Assembly (NCBI RefSeq): GCF_006543045.1
Contig: NZ_RBZW01000011.1
Coordinates: forward strand, 99,219 to 163,218
Reading direction: 5' to 3'
DNA length: 64,000 bases
DNA from: Salinadaptatus halalkaliphilus
GTDB lineage: Archaea > Halobacteriota > Halobacteria > Halobacteriales > Natrialbaceae
Within the stretch, counting starts at the first letter, position 1; each line of letters begins with the position of its first letter. Below, piece after piece: positions 17,667 through 26,388 of this stretch. Under the pieces are notes generated by a model. That model made no database searches and was not told the DNA's origin. It was given only the letters and a program-made list of their open reading frames with translations. The position numbers and the translations under genes are program-made.

Positions 17667-18800
17667 TCAGACCAGATCCGGCAGCCCGTCCCGTTTGATG
17701 ACGGCCGCGATCTGATTCTTCTGGATCTCGTCGGTACCGGCCGCGAGCCGACGGCCGCGAGCCAACCGGTAGAGATACTCGAGGGGGTGGCCCTGCTGGT
17801 AGCCGTTGGCGCCGTGGACCTGCAGAGAGTTGCTGGTGACCTCCTCGACCATCTGGCTGGCGTACAGTTTCGCCAGCGAGGAGTCGAGACGGTCGGGAGC
17901 CTCGCCGCGGTCGTGAGCCCGGACCGCCGCCCGGTGGGTCAGCGCCCGCGACGCCTCGAGTTCCTTGGTCATCTCGGCGAGCATCCACTCGATGCCCTGG
18001 AACTCCTCGATGGGCTGGTCGAACTGTTCGCGCGTGCCCGCGTACTCGATGGCCTTGTCGAGCGCACACCGCGCCCAGGCGTTGGCGACCGTTGCACTAC
18101 CCAGTCGTTCCCAATTCAGCGCCTCGAGTTGCTGCTTGAACCCGTCTTTGCCGCGCGTGAGGACGTTCTTCTCGGGGACGGTGACATCGTTCATCCGGAA
18201 ATGGGTCTGGTGCTGACCGGCCATGTTGGTGTAGTGTTGGTCGACCGAGACACCGTCCCAGTCGAACTCGACGATCACCGAGCCAAGCCCCTCGGGGAAT
18301 TTCGTCCAGACGACGGCCGCGCCGGACTGTTCGACGTGGCTTACCCAGATCTTCTCGCCGTTGAGCACGAGCGTCCCATCGTCGTCCTCGATGTGGGTGT
18401 TCATCGAGCCGACGTCCGAACCGGCTTCCGGTTCCGAAATCGCGATCGCGATGGCGTCCTCGCCGGCGGTCACCGGCGGCAGATACTGCTCTTTGGCCGC
18501 TTCGGTGCCGAACATCTCGATCGCGCGCGGCGCGACCATCTGCTGGTTGTAGAGGAACTCGGCGGTGTCCGGACAGACGCGGCCGACGGCTTCGATCGTC
18601 AACACTGCGTCGAATTCGGTCATCCCGCCGCCGCCATAGTCTTCGTCGATGTTGATGCCTAGGAACCCCTGCTCGGCGAGCAACTCGACGTTGTCCCACG
18701 GCGGGCCGTCCCACTCGAAGGCCTTGTCGGTAAATTCGCGCTCGGCGAGGTCCTCGAGCGACGATACGAGCATCTCCTGCTCGGGGGAAAGCGAGATCAT
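17667..18800 (-). CDS. Acyl-CoA dehydrogenase
   Basis: A 377-residue FAD-dependent dehydrogenase. The start at 18800 (MISLSPEQEMLVSSLEDLA) is supported by a TATA-like ATATTAAA at 18824-18831 on the coding strand's upstream side. Flavin-loop IAISEPEAGSDVGSM and C-terminal VHGANGYQQGHPLEYLYRLARG are clear. The YEGT-EIQ motif appears as LAAGTDEIQKNQIA, with Ala at the usual Glu position, a form common in dehydrogenases of branched or cyclic substrates. It is divergent from the thiolase-fold/DUF35 pair, consistent with a shared pathway. Confidence 0.93.
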   Translation of the reverse strand: MISLSPEQEMLVSSLEDLAEREFTDKAFEWDGPPWDNVELLAEQGFLGINIDEDYGGGGMTEFDAVLTIEAVGRVCPDTAEFLYNQQMVAPRAIEMFGTEAAKEQYLPPVTAGEDAIAIAISEPEAGSDVGSMNTHIEDDDGTLVLNGEKIWVSHVEQSGAAVVWTKFPEGLGSVIVEFDWDGVSVDQHYTNMAGQHQTHFRMNDVTVPEKNVLTRGKDGFKQQLEALNWERLGSATVANAWARCALDKAIEYAGTREQFDQPIEEFQGIEWMLAEMTKELEASRALTHRAAVRAHDRGEAPDRLDSSLAKLYASQMVEEVTSNSLQVHGANGYQQGHPLEYLYRLARGRRLAAGTDEIQKNQIAAVIKRDGLPDLV

Positions 18801-18910
18801 CAGCCGTCGATTCCGTTCGAACGATATTAAACCTGTGTATCGGTACCGTCTGTCGTGTCTCCTGTTCCTCGATACCAATGTTTACATGGGAGTGACGAGA
18901 TTCCCCGCGC

Positions 18911-20071
18911 ATGGCAGCCGACGAATCAGTGTACATTGCTGGTGCCTTCGAGCACCCGACGAGAGACGCCCCTGACAAATCGACGATGCAGCTACACGCC
19001 GAGGTCGCCCGCGGCGCCCTCGAGGACGCCGGCCTCGAGAAGGACGACGTCGACGGCCTCCTCACCGCGGGCGTCCCGTGGGGCGGAAGCGGTCTCCCGC
19101 CGCTTATCATGGCGGATTATCTGGGACTGGACGTCTCCTTTGCGGATACCACCGACTGGGGTGGCTCCTCCTACGTCGGCCACGTCGGCCACGCGCGAGA
19201 CGCCATCCGAAACGGCCGCTGTGACGTGGCCCTCGTGACGCTCGCGGGTCGACCGCGGTCGGATCCACGCTCGGACGACTTTCAATCCTATCAGGACGAG
19301 TTCGAACGCCCCTACGGCTCGGTGACGCTCGGACGGTACGCCGTCGCCGCCCAGCGACACATGCACGAGTACGGCACGACGCCCGAACAGCTGGCCGAAA
19401 TCCGGGTCGCCGCCTCCCAGCACGCCCAGCACAACGAGGACGCGCTCTTTCAGGACCCCGTCACCGTCGAGGACGTCGTCGAGTCACGCATGGTCGCCGA
19501 TCCGCTCCACCTGATGGACTGCTGTGTCGTCACCGACGGCGGCGGCGCGCTGTTGCTCGTCTCCGAGGACGTTCGCGCCGACCTCGAGCGCGAGTGCGTC
19601 GAAGTGCTGGGCTACGGCGAGGCGATCGGCCACCTCGATGGCGGCCGGATCGATCTGACCCACACCGCGGCCGTCGACTCCGGGCCGATGGCCTTCGACG
19701 ACGCCGGCATCGACCACGACGACATCGACTACGCCTCGATCTACGACTCCTTTACCATCACCGTCCTGCAGACGCTCGAGGACCTGGGCTTTTGCGAGAA
19801 GGGCGAAGGCGGCGAGTTCGTCGAGGGAGGCACCTTACAGGCCCCCCACGGCGACCTGCCGTTCAACACCGACGGCGGCGGGCTCTGTAACAACCACCCG
19901 GCCAACCGCGGCGGGATGACGAAGGTCATCGAGGCGGTCAGACAGCTCCGCGGCGAGGCCAACGATCCCGTCCAGGTCGACGCGGATATCGCGATCGCCC
20001 ACGGCACCGGCGGCAGCCTCGGGACGAGACACGGCTCGATCACCGCGGTGCTCGGAGGTGAGGACCGATGA
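18911..20071 (+). CDS. Thiolase-fold protein lacking the nucleophilic Cys (Ltp2-like aldolase candidate)
   Basis: A 386-residue SCP2/lipid-transfer type thiolase-superfamily protein. Alignment by eye on the conserved AIRNGRCDVALV segment puts Gly85 (in DWGGSSYVGHVGHA) where thiolases have the acyl-accepting Cys. Other superfamily features remain: IYDSFTITVLQTLEDLGFCEKGE (Tyr278), NNHPANRGG (His329) and a C-terminal AHGTGGSLGTRHGSI in place of the second catalytic Cys motif. The known Ltp2 aldolase of steroid side-chain breakdown is also a Cys-less thiolase homologue needing a DUF35 partner. The DUF35 gene follows with an ATGA overlap. Retro-aldol function is inference; a non-catalytic or acyltransferase role is the alternative. 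Confidence 0.85.
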   Translation: MAADESVYIAGAFEHPTRDAPDKSTMQLHAEVARGALEDAGLEKDDVDGLLTAGVPWGGSGLPPLIMADYLGLDVSFADTTDWGGSSYVGHVGHARDAIRNGRCDVALVTLAGRPRSDPRSDDFQSYQDEFERPYGSVTLGRYAVAAQRHMHEYGTTPEQLAEIRVAASQHAQHNEDALFQDPVTVEDVVESRMVADPLHLMDCCVVTDGGGALLLVSEDVRADLERECVEVLGYGEAIGHLDGGRIDLTHTAAVDSGPMAFDDAGIDHDDIDYASIYDSFTITVLQTLEDLGFCEKGEGGEFVEGGTLQAPHGDLPFNTDGGGLCNNHPANRGGMTKVIEAVRQLRGEANDPVQVDADIAIAHGTGGSLGTRHGSITAVLGGEDR

Positions 20072-20487
20072 GCCTGCCCGAGACCTGGGAGCCACGTCCG
20101 GTCCCGCCCGCGAACCCCGAAACCGAACGCTTCTGGAGCGCCGCCGCCGACGGCACCCTGCTCCTCCGCGAGTGTCCCGACTGTGGGCTCGTCTATCACT
20201 ACCCGAGCGCGCTCTGTCCGGACTGCTTTACCGAGGCCGAGTGGCGCGAAGCCTCGGGCGATGGCACCGTCTACTCCTTTTCGCTGCTTCGCAACCACGG
20301 CGACTGGCCCGAGGACGATCTCCCGGTCGTCTTCGCCTACGTCGAACTCGAGGAGGGGCCGCGCGTGATCACGAACATCCTCGACTGTCCGCCCCAGGAC
20401 GTCGAGGTCGGCATGGACGTGACGGTCGCGTTCGTTCCCACCGACACCGAGGACGTCGCGATTCCGGTCTTCGTTCCGGCCGAGTAA
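20068..20487 (+). CDS. Zn-ribbon / OB-fold protein (DUF35, ChsH2-like partner)
   Basis: A 139-residue DUF35 protein. The N-terminal rubredoxin-like zinc ribbon has Cys36, 39, 50 and 53 (ECPDCG and LCPDCF), followed by an OB-fold: GTVYSFSLLRNHGDWP, LPVVFAYVELEEGPRVITNIL, VEVGMDVTVAFV. Such proteins bind thiolase-superfamily enzymes and shape their acyl-CoA channel, as in the archaeal HMG-CoA pathway and in the Ltp2-ChsH2 aldolase. The start overlaps the stop of the thiolase-fold gene (ATGA), implying equal production of a heteromeric complex. Confidence 0.93.
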   Translation: MSLPETWEPRPVPPANPETERFWSAAADGTLLLRECPDCGLVYHYPSALCPDCFTEAEWREASGDGTVYSFSLLRNHGDWPEDDLPVVFAYVELEEGPRVITNILDCPPQDVEVGMDVTVAFVPTDTEDVAIPVFVPAE

Positions 20488-20565
20488 CCGTCCGCGACCG
20501 TCTTCTCGAGGAGTGACGATACCTGCGCGTGCACTACGCTTAGTGGCGTCCCAACCCTGCACTGA

Positions 20566-20601
20566 TGAGTGAAACCGGCGGCAGTTGTCCGGTTTCACTC
20601 A
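20566..20601. other. Perfect 13-bp hairpin
   Basis: TGAGTGAAACCGG, 10-nt loop CGGCAGTTGT, CCGGTTTCACTCA. The stem is perfect. It starts 79 bp after the DUF35 stop codon and could be a transcript-end structure or a protein-binding palindrome. Confidence 0.4.
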
Positions 20602-21136
20602 GCAGTCGACGCTTGGAACGGTACCTCGTCCACGGACTGCAACCGATGGTCCGCGATGATCCAACTTCCCAATTGAATTTTTTCTCGTCGGGATGTCGAT
20701 TGGCCGACCCGAGTTATTGGAACTTATCATCTTTAACCAACAATTGGTACCTACACATACACTGGGTGGTCCGTTACCTTTTGAAGTTCAACCCTACCCT
20801 GCGATTCGAGCGATACTCCGAAACAGGGGAAATACCGGCCGTATATAAACACCCTTAGTGCGTTATCTATTGAGTCGGAGGACGAACGATATCCACCCCA
20901 TATCTTTTAGAAGGGTTACTAGCGCGTGCCCATCAACTATCGACGGCAGTTCGCTCGACTATCGCTCCGCTGCTCATCCGATCGGGTCACCCACCCGCGC
21001 GTCGGCTGTACAGTCGACTCGACCGACACCGCTGGATTCGACCCCGTAGTGCAGGCGTGGATGTCACTCCCGGTTACGCTCGAGACGCGTCGCCCGGAAA
21101 ACGTATCCATCCGGTAGATCGTCTCTACCGGCGGTC

Positions 21137-21159
21137 ACTGCGAGCTCACCGCTCGCAGT
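21137..21159. terminator. Hairpin just after acyl-CoA ligase stop codon
   Basis: ACTGCGAGC, loop TCACC, GCTCGCAGT: perfect 9-bp stem ending 7 bp from the stop codon (21167-21169) of the minus-strand ligase gene. Position suggests a 3' end structure for that operon. Confidence 0.4.
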
Positions 21160-21166
21160 CACTCGC

Positions 21167-22888
21167 TCACTCGTAGCCGTCGGGAAGCGTCTCCCGATAC
21201 GCGACGCGATCGACCTTTCCGACATCAGTGCGGGGGAACGACTCGCGAACGACGATATCCTTCGGGACCTTGTACTCCGCCAGGTTCCCCTCCGCGAACG
21301 ATAACAGCGCTTCCTCGAGGTCGTCACCATCTGTGCCGGCCGCAGGGATAACGTGGGCCTCGAGCACCGAGCCTCGGCGCTCGTGGGGGGCACCGACGAC
21401 GATGACGTCCTCGAGCGATTCGTGTTCGGCGAGGACGAGTTCGACCTCGCGAGGGGAGACGGTGTGACCCGACACTTTGAGCGTATCCTTGCGCCGGCCG
21501 AGGAAGTAGAGGTAGCCTTCGTCGGTCTTTCGGCCGACATCGCCGGTGTGCAGAAAGCCGTCGTCCTCCAGGACCTCGTCGGTCGCGTCGGGGCGGTTCA
21601 GGTACGCCGACATCGTGGCCGGACTTCGGAGGACGATCTCGCCCGGTTCGCCGGGCGGCAGTGTCTCGTTCGTCTCGAAGTCGCGGATCTCGATTTCGAC
21701 GCCGTAACACGCCTGGCCGACGAATCCCGGCTCGATGCGCTCCTCACCGTAGGTGTGAGTGTCGGTGGTGTGGGTCTCGGTCAGGCCATATCCCGACTCC
21801 TGGACGCCCGCGCCGGTGTGTTCGCGCCAGGCCTCGCTGATCTCGCGGGTGAGCGTCGTCCCGAAACTCGAGCAGTTGGTGAACTCGCGTCGAGCCGACA
21901 GCGAGGTGAGATCGTAGTCGTCGACGGCGGGATGGTCGACGATCTCCTCGATCGAGGGAACCGCGAGCCAGGTCGAGGTGACGCCGTAGCTGTCGATGGC
22001 GTCCATCACTGTCTCGGGGTCGTAGCGGGTGAGCAAGACGGCGTGATTGCCCACGATGCCGAGTGCGTCGCAGTAGCGTTGTTTCCCGGCGACGTGAAAC
22101 ATCGGCATGGTTCCGAGCGAGACGTCCTCGGGCCCCATCGCACGCACCGCCGCCGTCGTCGTCCCCTTGAACAGGACGTTCCAGTGGGTGTGGACACAGC
22201 CTTTCGGCAGGCCGGTCGTCCCGCCCGTGTACTGCAGCAGTGCGGGATCGGCCAGCCCAACCGACGGCAGGTCGACATCGGCGTCGTTCGAGACGGCCGT
22301 GGAGAGGGCAGTCTCGTCCTCGAGAACGTCTGCGACGGCGGGTTCTGCGGTGAGTTCGTCGGGGTACGGGCCGTCGTCGCCGGCGTAGTCGCTGTAGGCG
22401 GTGACGATCACGTCCTCGGCTGCGAGGTCGACGCCGTCGTCCTCGCGCGCCTCGCGCACGACATCGATCGTGTCCGTCGCCGTGACGACGACGCTGGCAC
22501 CGCTGTCACGACACTGTCTGGCGACCGCGGGCGCTTTGAACTGCGGGTTCAGCGGCGTAACCGCGAGGCCGGCCCGCTGGGCGCCGTAGTAGGCGACCAG
22601 AAACTGCGGCGCGTTCTGCAGGTAGATGCCACAGACGTCGCCGAGTCCGTGGCCGCGCTCGGAAAGCGTCGCAGCGAAGGCATCGGCCCGGGCGTCGAGT
22701 TCGGCCCAAGTTAGGGTGTTTCCGTAGTAGGTGACCGCCGGCGCGTCGGGACGGTCGCGGCCGTGGTCGGCGACGATCTCGTGGATCGGCTTGCGACCAC
22801 CAGGAAACGGCAGCGTCCGTGGGAGGTCGTCGGGCCAAATCTCGCGGTCGACGGAAAACTCGGCCGACTCCGGGGGGACCTCGCTCAT
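21167..22888 (-). CDS. AMP-forming acyl-CoA synthetase
   Basis: Activates a carboxylic acid to its CoA thioester using ATP; ANL superfamily, 573 residues. Motifs: P-loop-like YTGGTTGLPKGC, the GYGLTETHT A5 motif, LHTGDVGRKTDEGYLYFLGR (A7/A8 region) and the terminal catalytic Lys region with KVPKDIVVRESFPRTDVGKVDR. The pattern resembles medium/long-chain fatty-acid or 4-coumarate-type ligases. Its start overlaps the stop of the upstream crotonase (22885-22888), so the two form an operon: hydratase-fold then ligase. Confidence 0.95.
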   Translation of the reverse strand: MSEVPPESAEFSVDREIWPDDLPRTLPFPGGRKPIHEIVADHGRDRPDAPAVTYYGNTLTWAELDARADAFAATLSERGHGLGDVCGIYLQNAPQFLVAYYGAQRAGLAVTPLNPQFKAPAVARQCRDSGASVVVTATDTIDVVREAREDDGVDLAAEDVIVTAYSDYAGDDGPYPDELTAEPAVADVLEDETALSTAVSNDADVDLPSVGLADPALLQYTGGTTGLPKGCVHTHWNVLFKGTTTAAVRAMGPEDVSLGTMPMFHVAGKQRYCDALGIVGNHAVLLTRYDPETVMDAIDSYGVTSTWLAVPSIEEIVDHPAVDDYDLTSLSARREFTNCSSFGTTLTREISEAWREHTGAGVQESGYGLTETHTTDTHTYGEERIEPGFVGQACYGVEIEIRDFETNETLPPGEPGEIVLRSPATMSAYLNRPDATDEVLEDDGFLHTGDVGRKTDEGYLYFLGRRKDTLKVSGHTVSPREVELVLAEHESLEDVIVVGAPHERRGSVLEAHVIPAAGTDGDDLEEALLSFAEGNLAEYKVPKDIVVRESFPRTDVGKVDRVAYRETLPDGYE

Positions 22889-23550
22889 GTGTCACCCCAG
22901 TCCGGCGCGAGGCCGTCGATCAGTTCGGCGACGATCTCGTCGTCGTGCTCGGCGATCGTCGCCAGCACGTCCCGCGTGTGATCTTCGACCTCGTCGTCGG
23001 GGACGACATCGTTCGCGATACCGAGATCCCGCGCCCGCTCGGGCTCGAGTTCGTCGCCTGTCAACAGCAGTTCGGCCGCGACGTGGCGGCCGACGAGGTC
23101 GGGTAACTGCTGGGTCGCCCGCGTCGCGGTGATGCCGTACTTGACTTCGGGGATCGCGAACGTCGTCTCCTCACCGAGATACGTGAGTTCACACGAGAAA
23201 GCGAGCAACGACGCCGCACCGACGACCGCCCCCTTCCCGGCCATCGCGACGGGGCCCGGGTGGGTCTCGATCAGGTCGTAGACCTCCTGCAGAACATCGT
23301 TGAGGTCGCCGTGTTCGCCCTGGTAATCGCCCGAGACGATGTCGGTGTCCATCCCCGCACAGGTCACCCGGCCGTTACCGGCGAGCATCACCGGCGTTCC
23401 ACGCTCGTCCGAGAGTGCGGAAAAAGCGTCGTGCAGTCCCTGCACCATCTCGGGGTTCAAGGCGTTGAGTTTGTCCGGTTGATTTAGCCGGACTTCGGCG
23501 ACGTCGCTCGAGCGGTCGAGTTCGATAAGGCTCGTGTCAACAGCTGCCAT
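22885..23550 (-). CDS. Crotonase-fold protein 2
   Basis: A short crotonase of 221 residues, where 255-265 is usual; the C-terminal trimerisation helices are reduced. N-terminal DVAEVRLNQPDKLNALN and oxyanion segment RVTCAGMD are present. Residue E164-equivalent is kept (TTFAIPEVKYGI) but the E144 position is Ser (VGAASLLAFSCE), a pattern seen in delta3-delta2 enoyl-CoA isomerases rather than hydratases. It is first in an operon with the acyl-CoA ligase (ATGA overlap). The next gene upstream is divergent. Confidence 0.9.
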   Translation of the reverse strand: MAAVDTSLIELDRSSDVAEVRLNQPDKLNALNPEMVQGLHDAFSALSDERGTPVMLAGNGRVTCAGMDTDIVSGDYQGEHGDLNDVLQEVYDLIETHPGPVAMAGKGAVVGAASLLAFSCELTYLGEETTFAIPEVKYGITATRATQQLPDLVGRHVAAELLLTGDELEPERARDLGIANDVVPDDEVEDHTRDVLATIAEHDDEIVAELIDGLAPDWGDT

Positions 23551-23679
23551 ATTCGGTGGTTGTCAGGCGCCACATTATCTTTTTTGGTCCGAACTGAGCG
23601 AGCTCACGGCGCCAGCCCCGATCGTCGGTTGCGTTGTGCTGGCGGTCGGCGTCGATCGACGGCCCGGGGCGACCGGTGG

Positions 23680-23685
23680 TATTAA
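23680..23685 (+). promoter_or_regulatory. TATA-like box for 3-hydroxyacyl-CoA dehydrogenase
   Basis: TATTAA lies 27 nt upstream of the ATG at 23712, supporting that start over an earlier in-frame ATG at 23634. Confidence 0.5.
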
Positions 23686-23711
23686 GAGTCGAGACGAAGG
23701 GATTCCTACCA

Positions 23712-24884
23712 ATGGTTCGTGAGAACATTCACCAGGTGACGGTACTCGGATCGGGAAGCATGGGTCACGGCATCACCGAAGTCGCCGCGATGGCCGGCTA
23801 CGACGTCACGATGCGGGATATCGAATCGGACATCGTCGAGGAAGGCTACGAGAACATCCGGTGGTCCCTCGAGAAGCTCGCCGACAGCGACCGCCTCGAC
23901 GAGTCGGTCGATGAGATCATGGCGCGCATCGAGACGGCGGTCGACCTGGGGGAAAGCGTCGCGGACGCGGACATCGTCATCGAAGCGGTGCCCGAAGAGA
24001 TGGCGCTCAAACAGGACGTCTTCGACGAACTCGACGACCACGCGTCCGAGGGGGCGATTCTGGCGTCGAACACGTCTTCGCTGTCGATCACCGACATCGC
24101 GAGCGTGACCGATCGACCGGCCGACGTCGTTGGGCTGCACTTTTTCAATCCGCCGGTGAAGATGGAACTGGTCGAAGTCATCTACGGCGCGGAGACGGCC
24201 GACGAGACGGCCGAGCGCGCCTACGAGTTCGTCGAAGACATCGGGAAGACGCCGATCTACGTCCGCAAGGATGTCCACCGGTTCGTCGTCAACAACGTGC
24301 TGGGGCCGTTCGTCGACGAGTCACACTGGATGGTCTCGCGCGACGAGGCGTCGATTCGCGAGATCGACGCCGCGATGGTCCACCAGCGGGGGTACCCGAT
24401 GGGGCCGTTCGAACTCATGGACATGACCGGGCTCGACGTCACCTACCACGTCCGAAAGGCCGGCGACATCGAGATTCCACCCCTGATGGAACAGCGCGTC
24501 GAAAACGAGAACTACGGTCGCAAGACCGGCAAGGGCCACTACGACTACGAGAACGGTGACGGCCCCGACTACGAGGAGGGCGACGGCGAGGGCTTCGAGA
24601 CCCTGCGTATCGACGCGATGATCGTCAACGCGGCCGCCTGGCTGATCGGCAACGACGTCGCGACGGCCGACGCCGTCGACACCGGCGCCAAACTCGGACT
24701 CGGGTTCCCCGAAGGCCCGTGTACCTTCGGCGACGAAACCGGCCTCGAGACGATCCTCGAGACGCTCGAGGGACTTCACGAGGAGTACGGCGACGAGCGA
24801 TACGAACCCGAGCCCTACCTGCGCGAACTCGTCGCGGACGGTCGCACCGGCAAAGCAGCGGGAGCCGGCTTCTACGAGTACTGA
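23712..24884 (+). CDS. 3-hydroxyacyl-CoA dehydrogenase
   Basis: NAD+-dependent oxidation of 3-hydroxyacyl-CoA to 3-ketoacyl-CoA, third step of beta-oxidation; 390 residues. The Rossmann motif VLGSGSMGHG is at residues 10-19. The catalytic His-Glu pair region reads LHFFNPPVKMELVEVI, with the Ser/Asn pair in ASNTSSLSI and VNNVLGPF. Two C-terminal helical domains follow, the second starting near FETLRIDAMIVNAAAWLI and ending GRTGKAAGAGFYEY, as in stand-alone archaeal enzymes without a fused crotonase. Its partner hydratases are encoded separately in the island. Confidence 0.95.
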   Translation: MVRENIHQVTVLGSGSMGHGITEVAAMAGYDVTMRDIESDIVEEGYENIRWSLEKLADSDRLDESVDEIMARIETAVDLGESVADADIVIEAVPEEMALKQDVFDELDDHASEGAILASNTSSLSITDIASVTDRPADVVGLHFFNPPVKMELVEVIYGAETADETAERAYEFVEDIGKTPIYVRKDVHRFVVNNVLGPFVDESHWMVSRDEASIREIDAAMVHQRGYPMGPFELMDMTGLDVTYHVRKAGDIEIPPLMEQRVENENYGRKTGKGHYDYENGDGPDYEEGDGEGFETLRIDAMIVNAAAWLIGNDVATADAVDTGAKLGLGFPEGPCTFGDETGLETILETLEGLHEEYGDERYEPEPYLRELVADGRTGKAAGAGFYEY

Positions 24885-24998
24885 CGCTGTCGGTTCGGCT
24901 GCGTTCGCGCGACAACAATTGTCTTGCAATCGGCCCGAATCCCGTGCAGGATCATCGGCGAACCGAACGTTGATTATCGATGGGGCAGACGGTAGCGT

Positions 24999-26213
24999 AT
25001 GCCACTCTCTGGGTTCAACGTCGTCGACTGTGGACAAGCTATCGCCGGCCCGCTGTGTGGGACCTACCTCGCAGACCTCGGTGCCGATGTCGTGAAAATC
25101 GAGTCGCCGGACGGCGACGTCTATCGTGCGAACCGCCGGGAGAAAAACGGGACTCAGTTCAATCCCGCCTTCGAGCAGTACAACCGGTCCAAACGGTCGC
25201 TCTGTCTCGATCTGAAGGTCGACGAGGGCCGAGCACTGATCCACGACCTCCTCAAGGAGGCGGACGTCTTCGTCCAGAACTGGCCGCCGGGCGTCGCCGA
25301 GCGCCTCGAGTTGGACTACGAGACGGTCAGCGAGCTCAACGAGGACATCGTCTACGTCCACGTCACCGGCTACGGTGAAACCGGGCCGATGGCGACCAAG
25401 CCGGCGATGGACACGATCGTCCAGCACGTCTCCGGGCTCTCGAATCTCATGGGCTACGACGACGACCGACCGCCGATCCGAAGCCAGTCGTCGGTCGCAG
25501 ACTACTACGCCGCCTGCCACGCCACGATCAGCGCCCTGGGTGCACTACTCGAGCGCGAGCGCAACGACAGCGGCGGGCAGAAGATCGACGTCTCCCTGCT
25601 CGAGTCGCTGATGCACAACATGGACGGCGCCTTCGGCTACTACCACAACGCCGACGAGCTACCCCGACACGGCGGTCGAAACGCTTTCTTCAACGACGAC
25701 ATGCTCTACGGCGCGGCCGAAGCGAGCGACGGCTGGATCTGTGTCGCGTTGCTGTTGTACTCCGATCGCATGTGGGAAGCCTGCTGTGAACTGATCGGCC
25801 GCGAGGACCTCCTCGAGAACCCCAAATACGAGACCGACGACGGCCGTCTCGAGGACGCCGCCGAACTCTCCGCGCTGTTCGAGTCGTGGCTCGCCGATGT
25901 GCCGGCCGACGAGGCGGTCGACCGGCTCAACGAGGTCGGCATTCCGGCGGCCCACCACAACACGGTCGAGGACGCCGCAAACCTGGAGCACGTCGCCGAG
26001 CGCGAGGTGTTTACCGATCTCTCGCATCCGCAACTGGGCGAGCTTACTGTCACCGACACGCCGCTATCGCTCTCGGAAACGCCGACTCGAGCGCCCGAGC
26101 ACGCGCCGGTTCTGGGCGAACACAACCGCCAGATCCTCGCCGAACTCGGCGTCGAGGACGAGCGCATCGACGAACTGGCCGCCGAATCGGTCCTCTCCGG
26201 CGAAGAGAGCTAA
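24999..26213 (+). CDS. CaiB/BaiF family III CoA-transferase
   Basis: The second family III CoA-transferase of the island, 404 residues. N-terminal MPLSGFNVVDCGQAIAGPLCGTYLADLGADVVKIE and the expected catalytic Asp in PAMDTIVQHVSGLSNLMG are typical. Sequence differs clearly from the copy at 15488, so it is not a recent duplicate. It follows the hydroxyacyl-CoA dehydrogenase on the same strand (114-bp gap) and precedes an Lrp-type regulator. Likely role: CoA exchange between substrate acid and pathway intermediate. Confidence 0.94.
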   Translation: MPLSGFNVVDCGQAIAGPLCGTYLADLGADVVKIESPDGDVYRANRREKNGTQFNPAFEQYNRSKRSLCLDLKVDEGRALIHDLLKEADVFVQNWPPGVAERLELDYETVSELNEDIVYVHVTGYGETGPMATKPAMDTIVQHVSGLSNLMGYDDDRPPIRSQSSVADYYAACHATISALGALLERERNDSGGQKIDVSLLESLMHNMDGAFGYYHNADELPRHGGRNAFFNDDMLYGAAEASDGWICVALLLYSDRMWEACCELIGREDLLENPKYETDDGRLEDAAELSALFESWLADVPADEAVDRLNEVGIPAAHHNTVEDAANLEHVAEREVFTDLSHPQLGELTVTDTPLSLSETPTRAPEHAPVLGEHNRQILAELGVEDERIDELAAESVLSGEES

Positions 26214-26388
26214 CCCGTCGCTACCGATCGGCGGCCGGCTGTGGCTGTGCTCGAGTCGCCGGAACCCATCACGATTTGACGGGCGCTTTTGCCGAGGCGT
26301 GACGTATCTTGCGTGTGCGAGACGGCCGGACTCGACCGGTGCCCGTATCGATCGATAGATGTATTCAGGTCGGCACCACTCTTCGTGT

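Larger units (their letters stand above)
20488..21166. other. 679-bp intergenic region, no convincing gene
   Basis: The region 20650-20930 is markedly AT-richer than its flanks and holds TATA-like GTATATAAA near 20841. Frames here, including one of 97 codons from 20565, have no family features and unusual Trp, Tyr and Asn-rich composition. Two hairpins are present (20566-20601 and 21137-21159). It could be a decayed gene or transfer scar; nothing decides this. Confidence 0.45.

Noticed and set aside
16627..18069. A 480-codon minus-strand frame
   Set aside because: Shadow across parts of the CoA-transferase, crotonase 1 and the acyl-CoA dehydrogenase genes; no family features.
20565..20858. 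97-codon frame in the gap after DUF35
   Set aside because: No similarity or typical haloarchaeal composition; starts inside a hairpin and is rich in Trp, Tyr and Asn.
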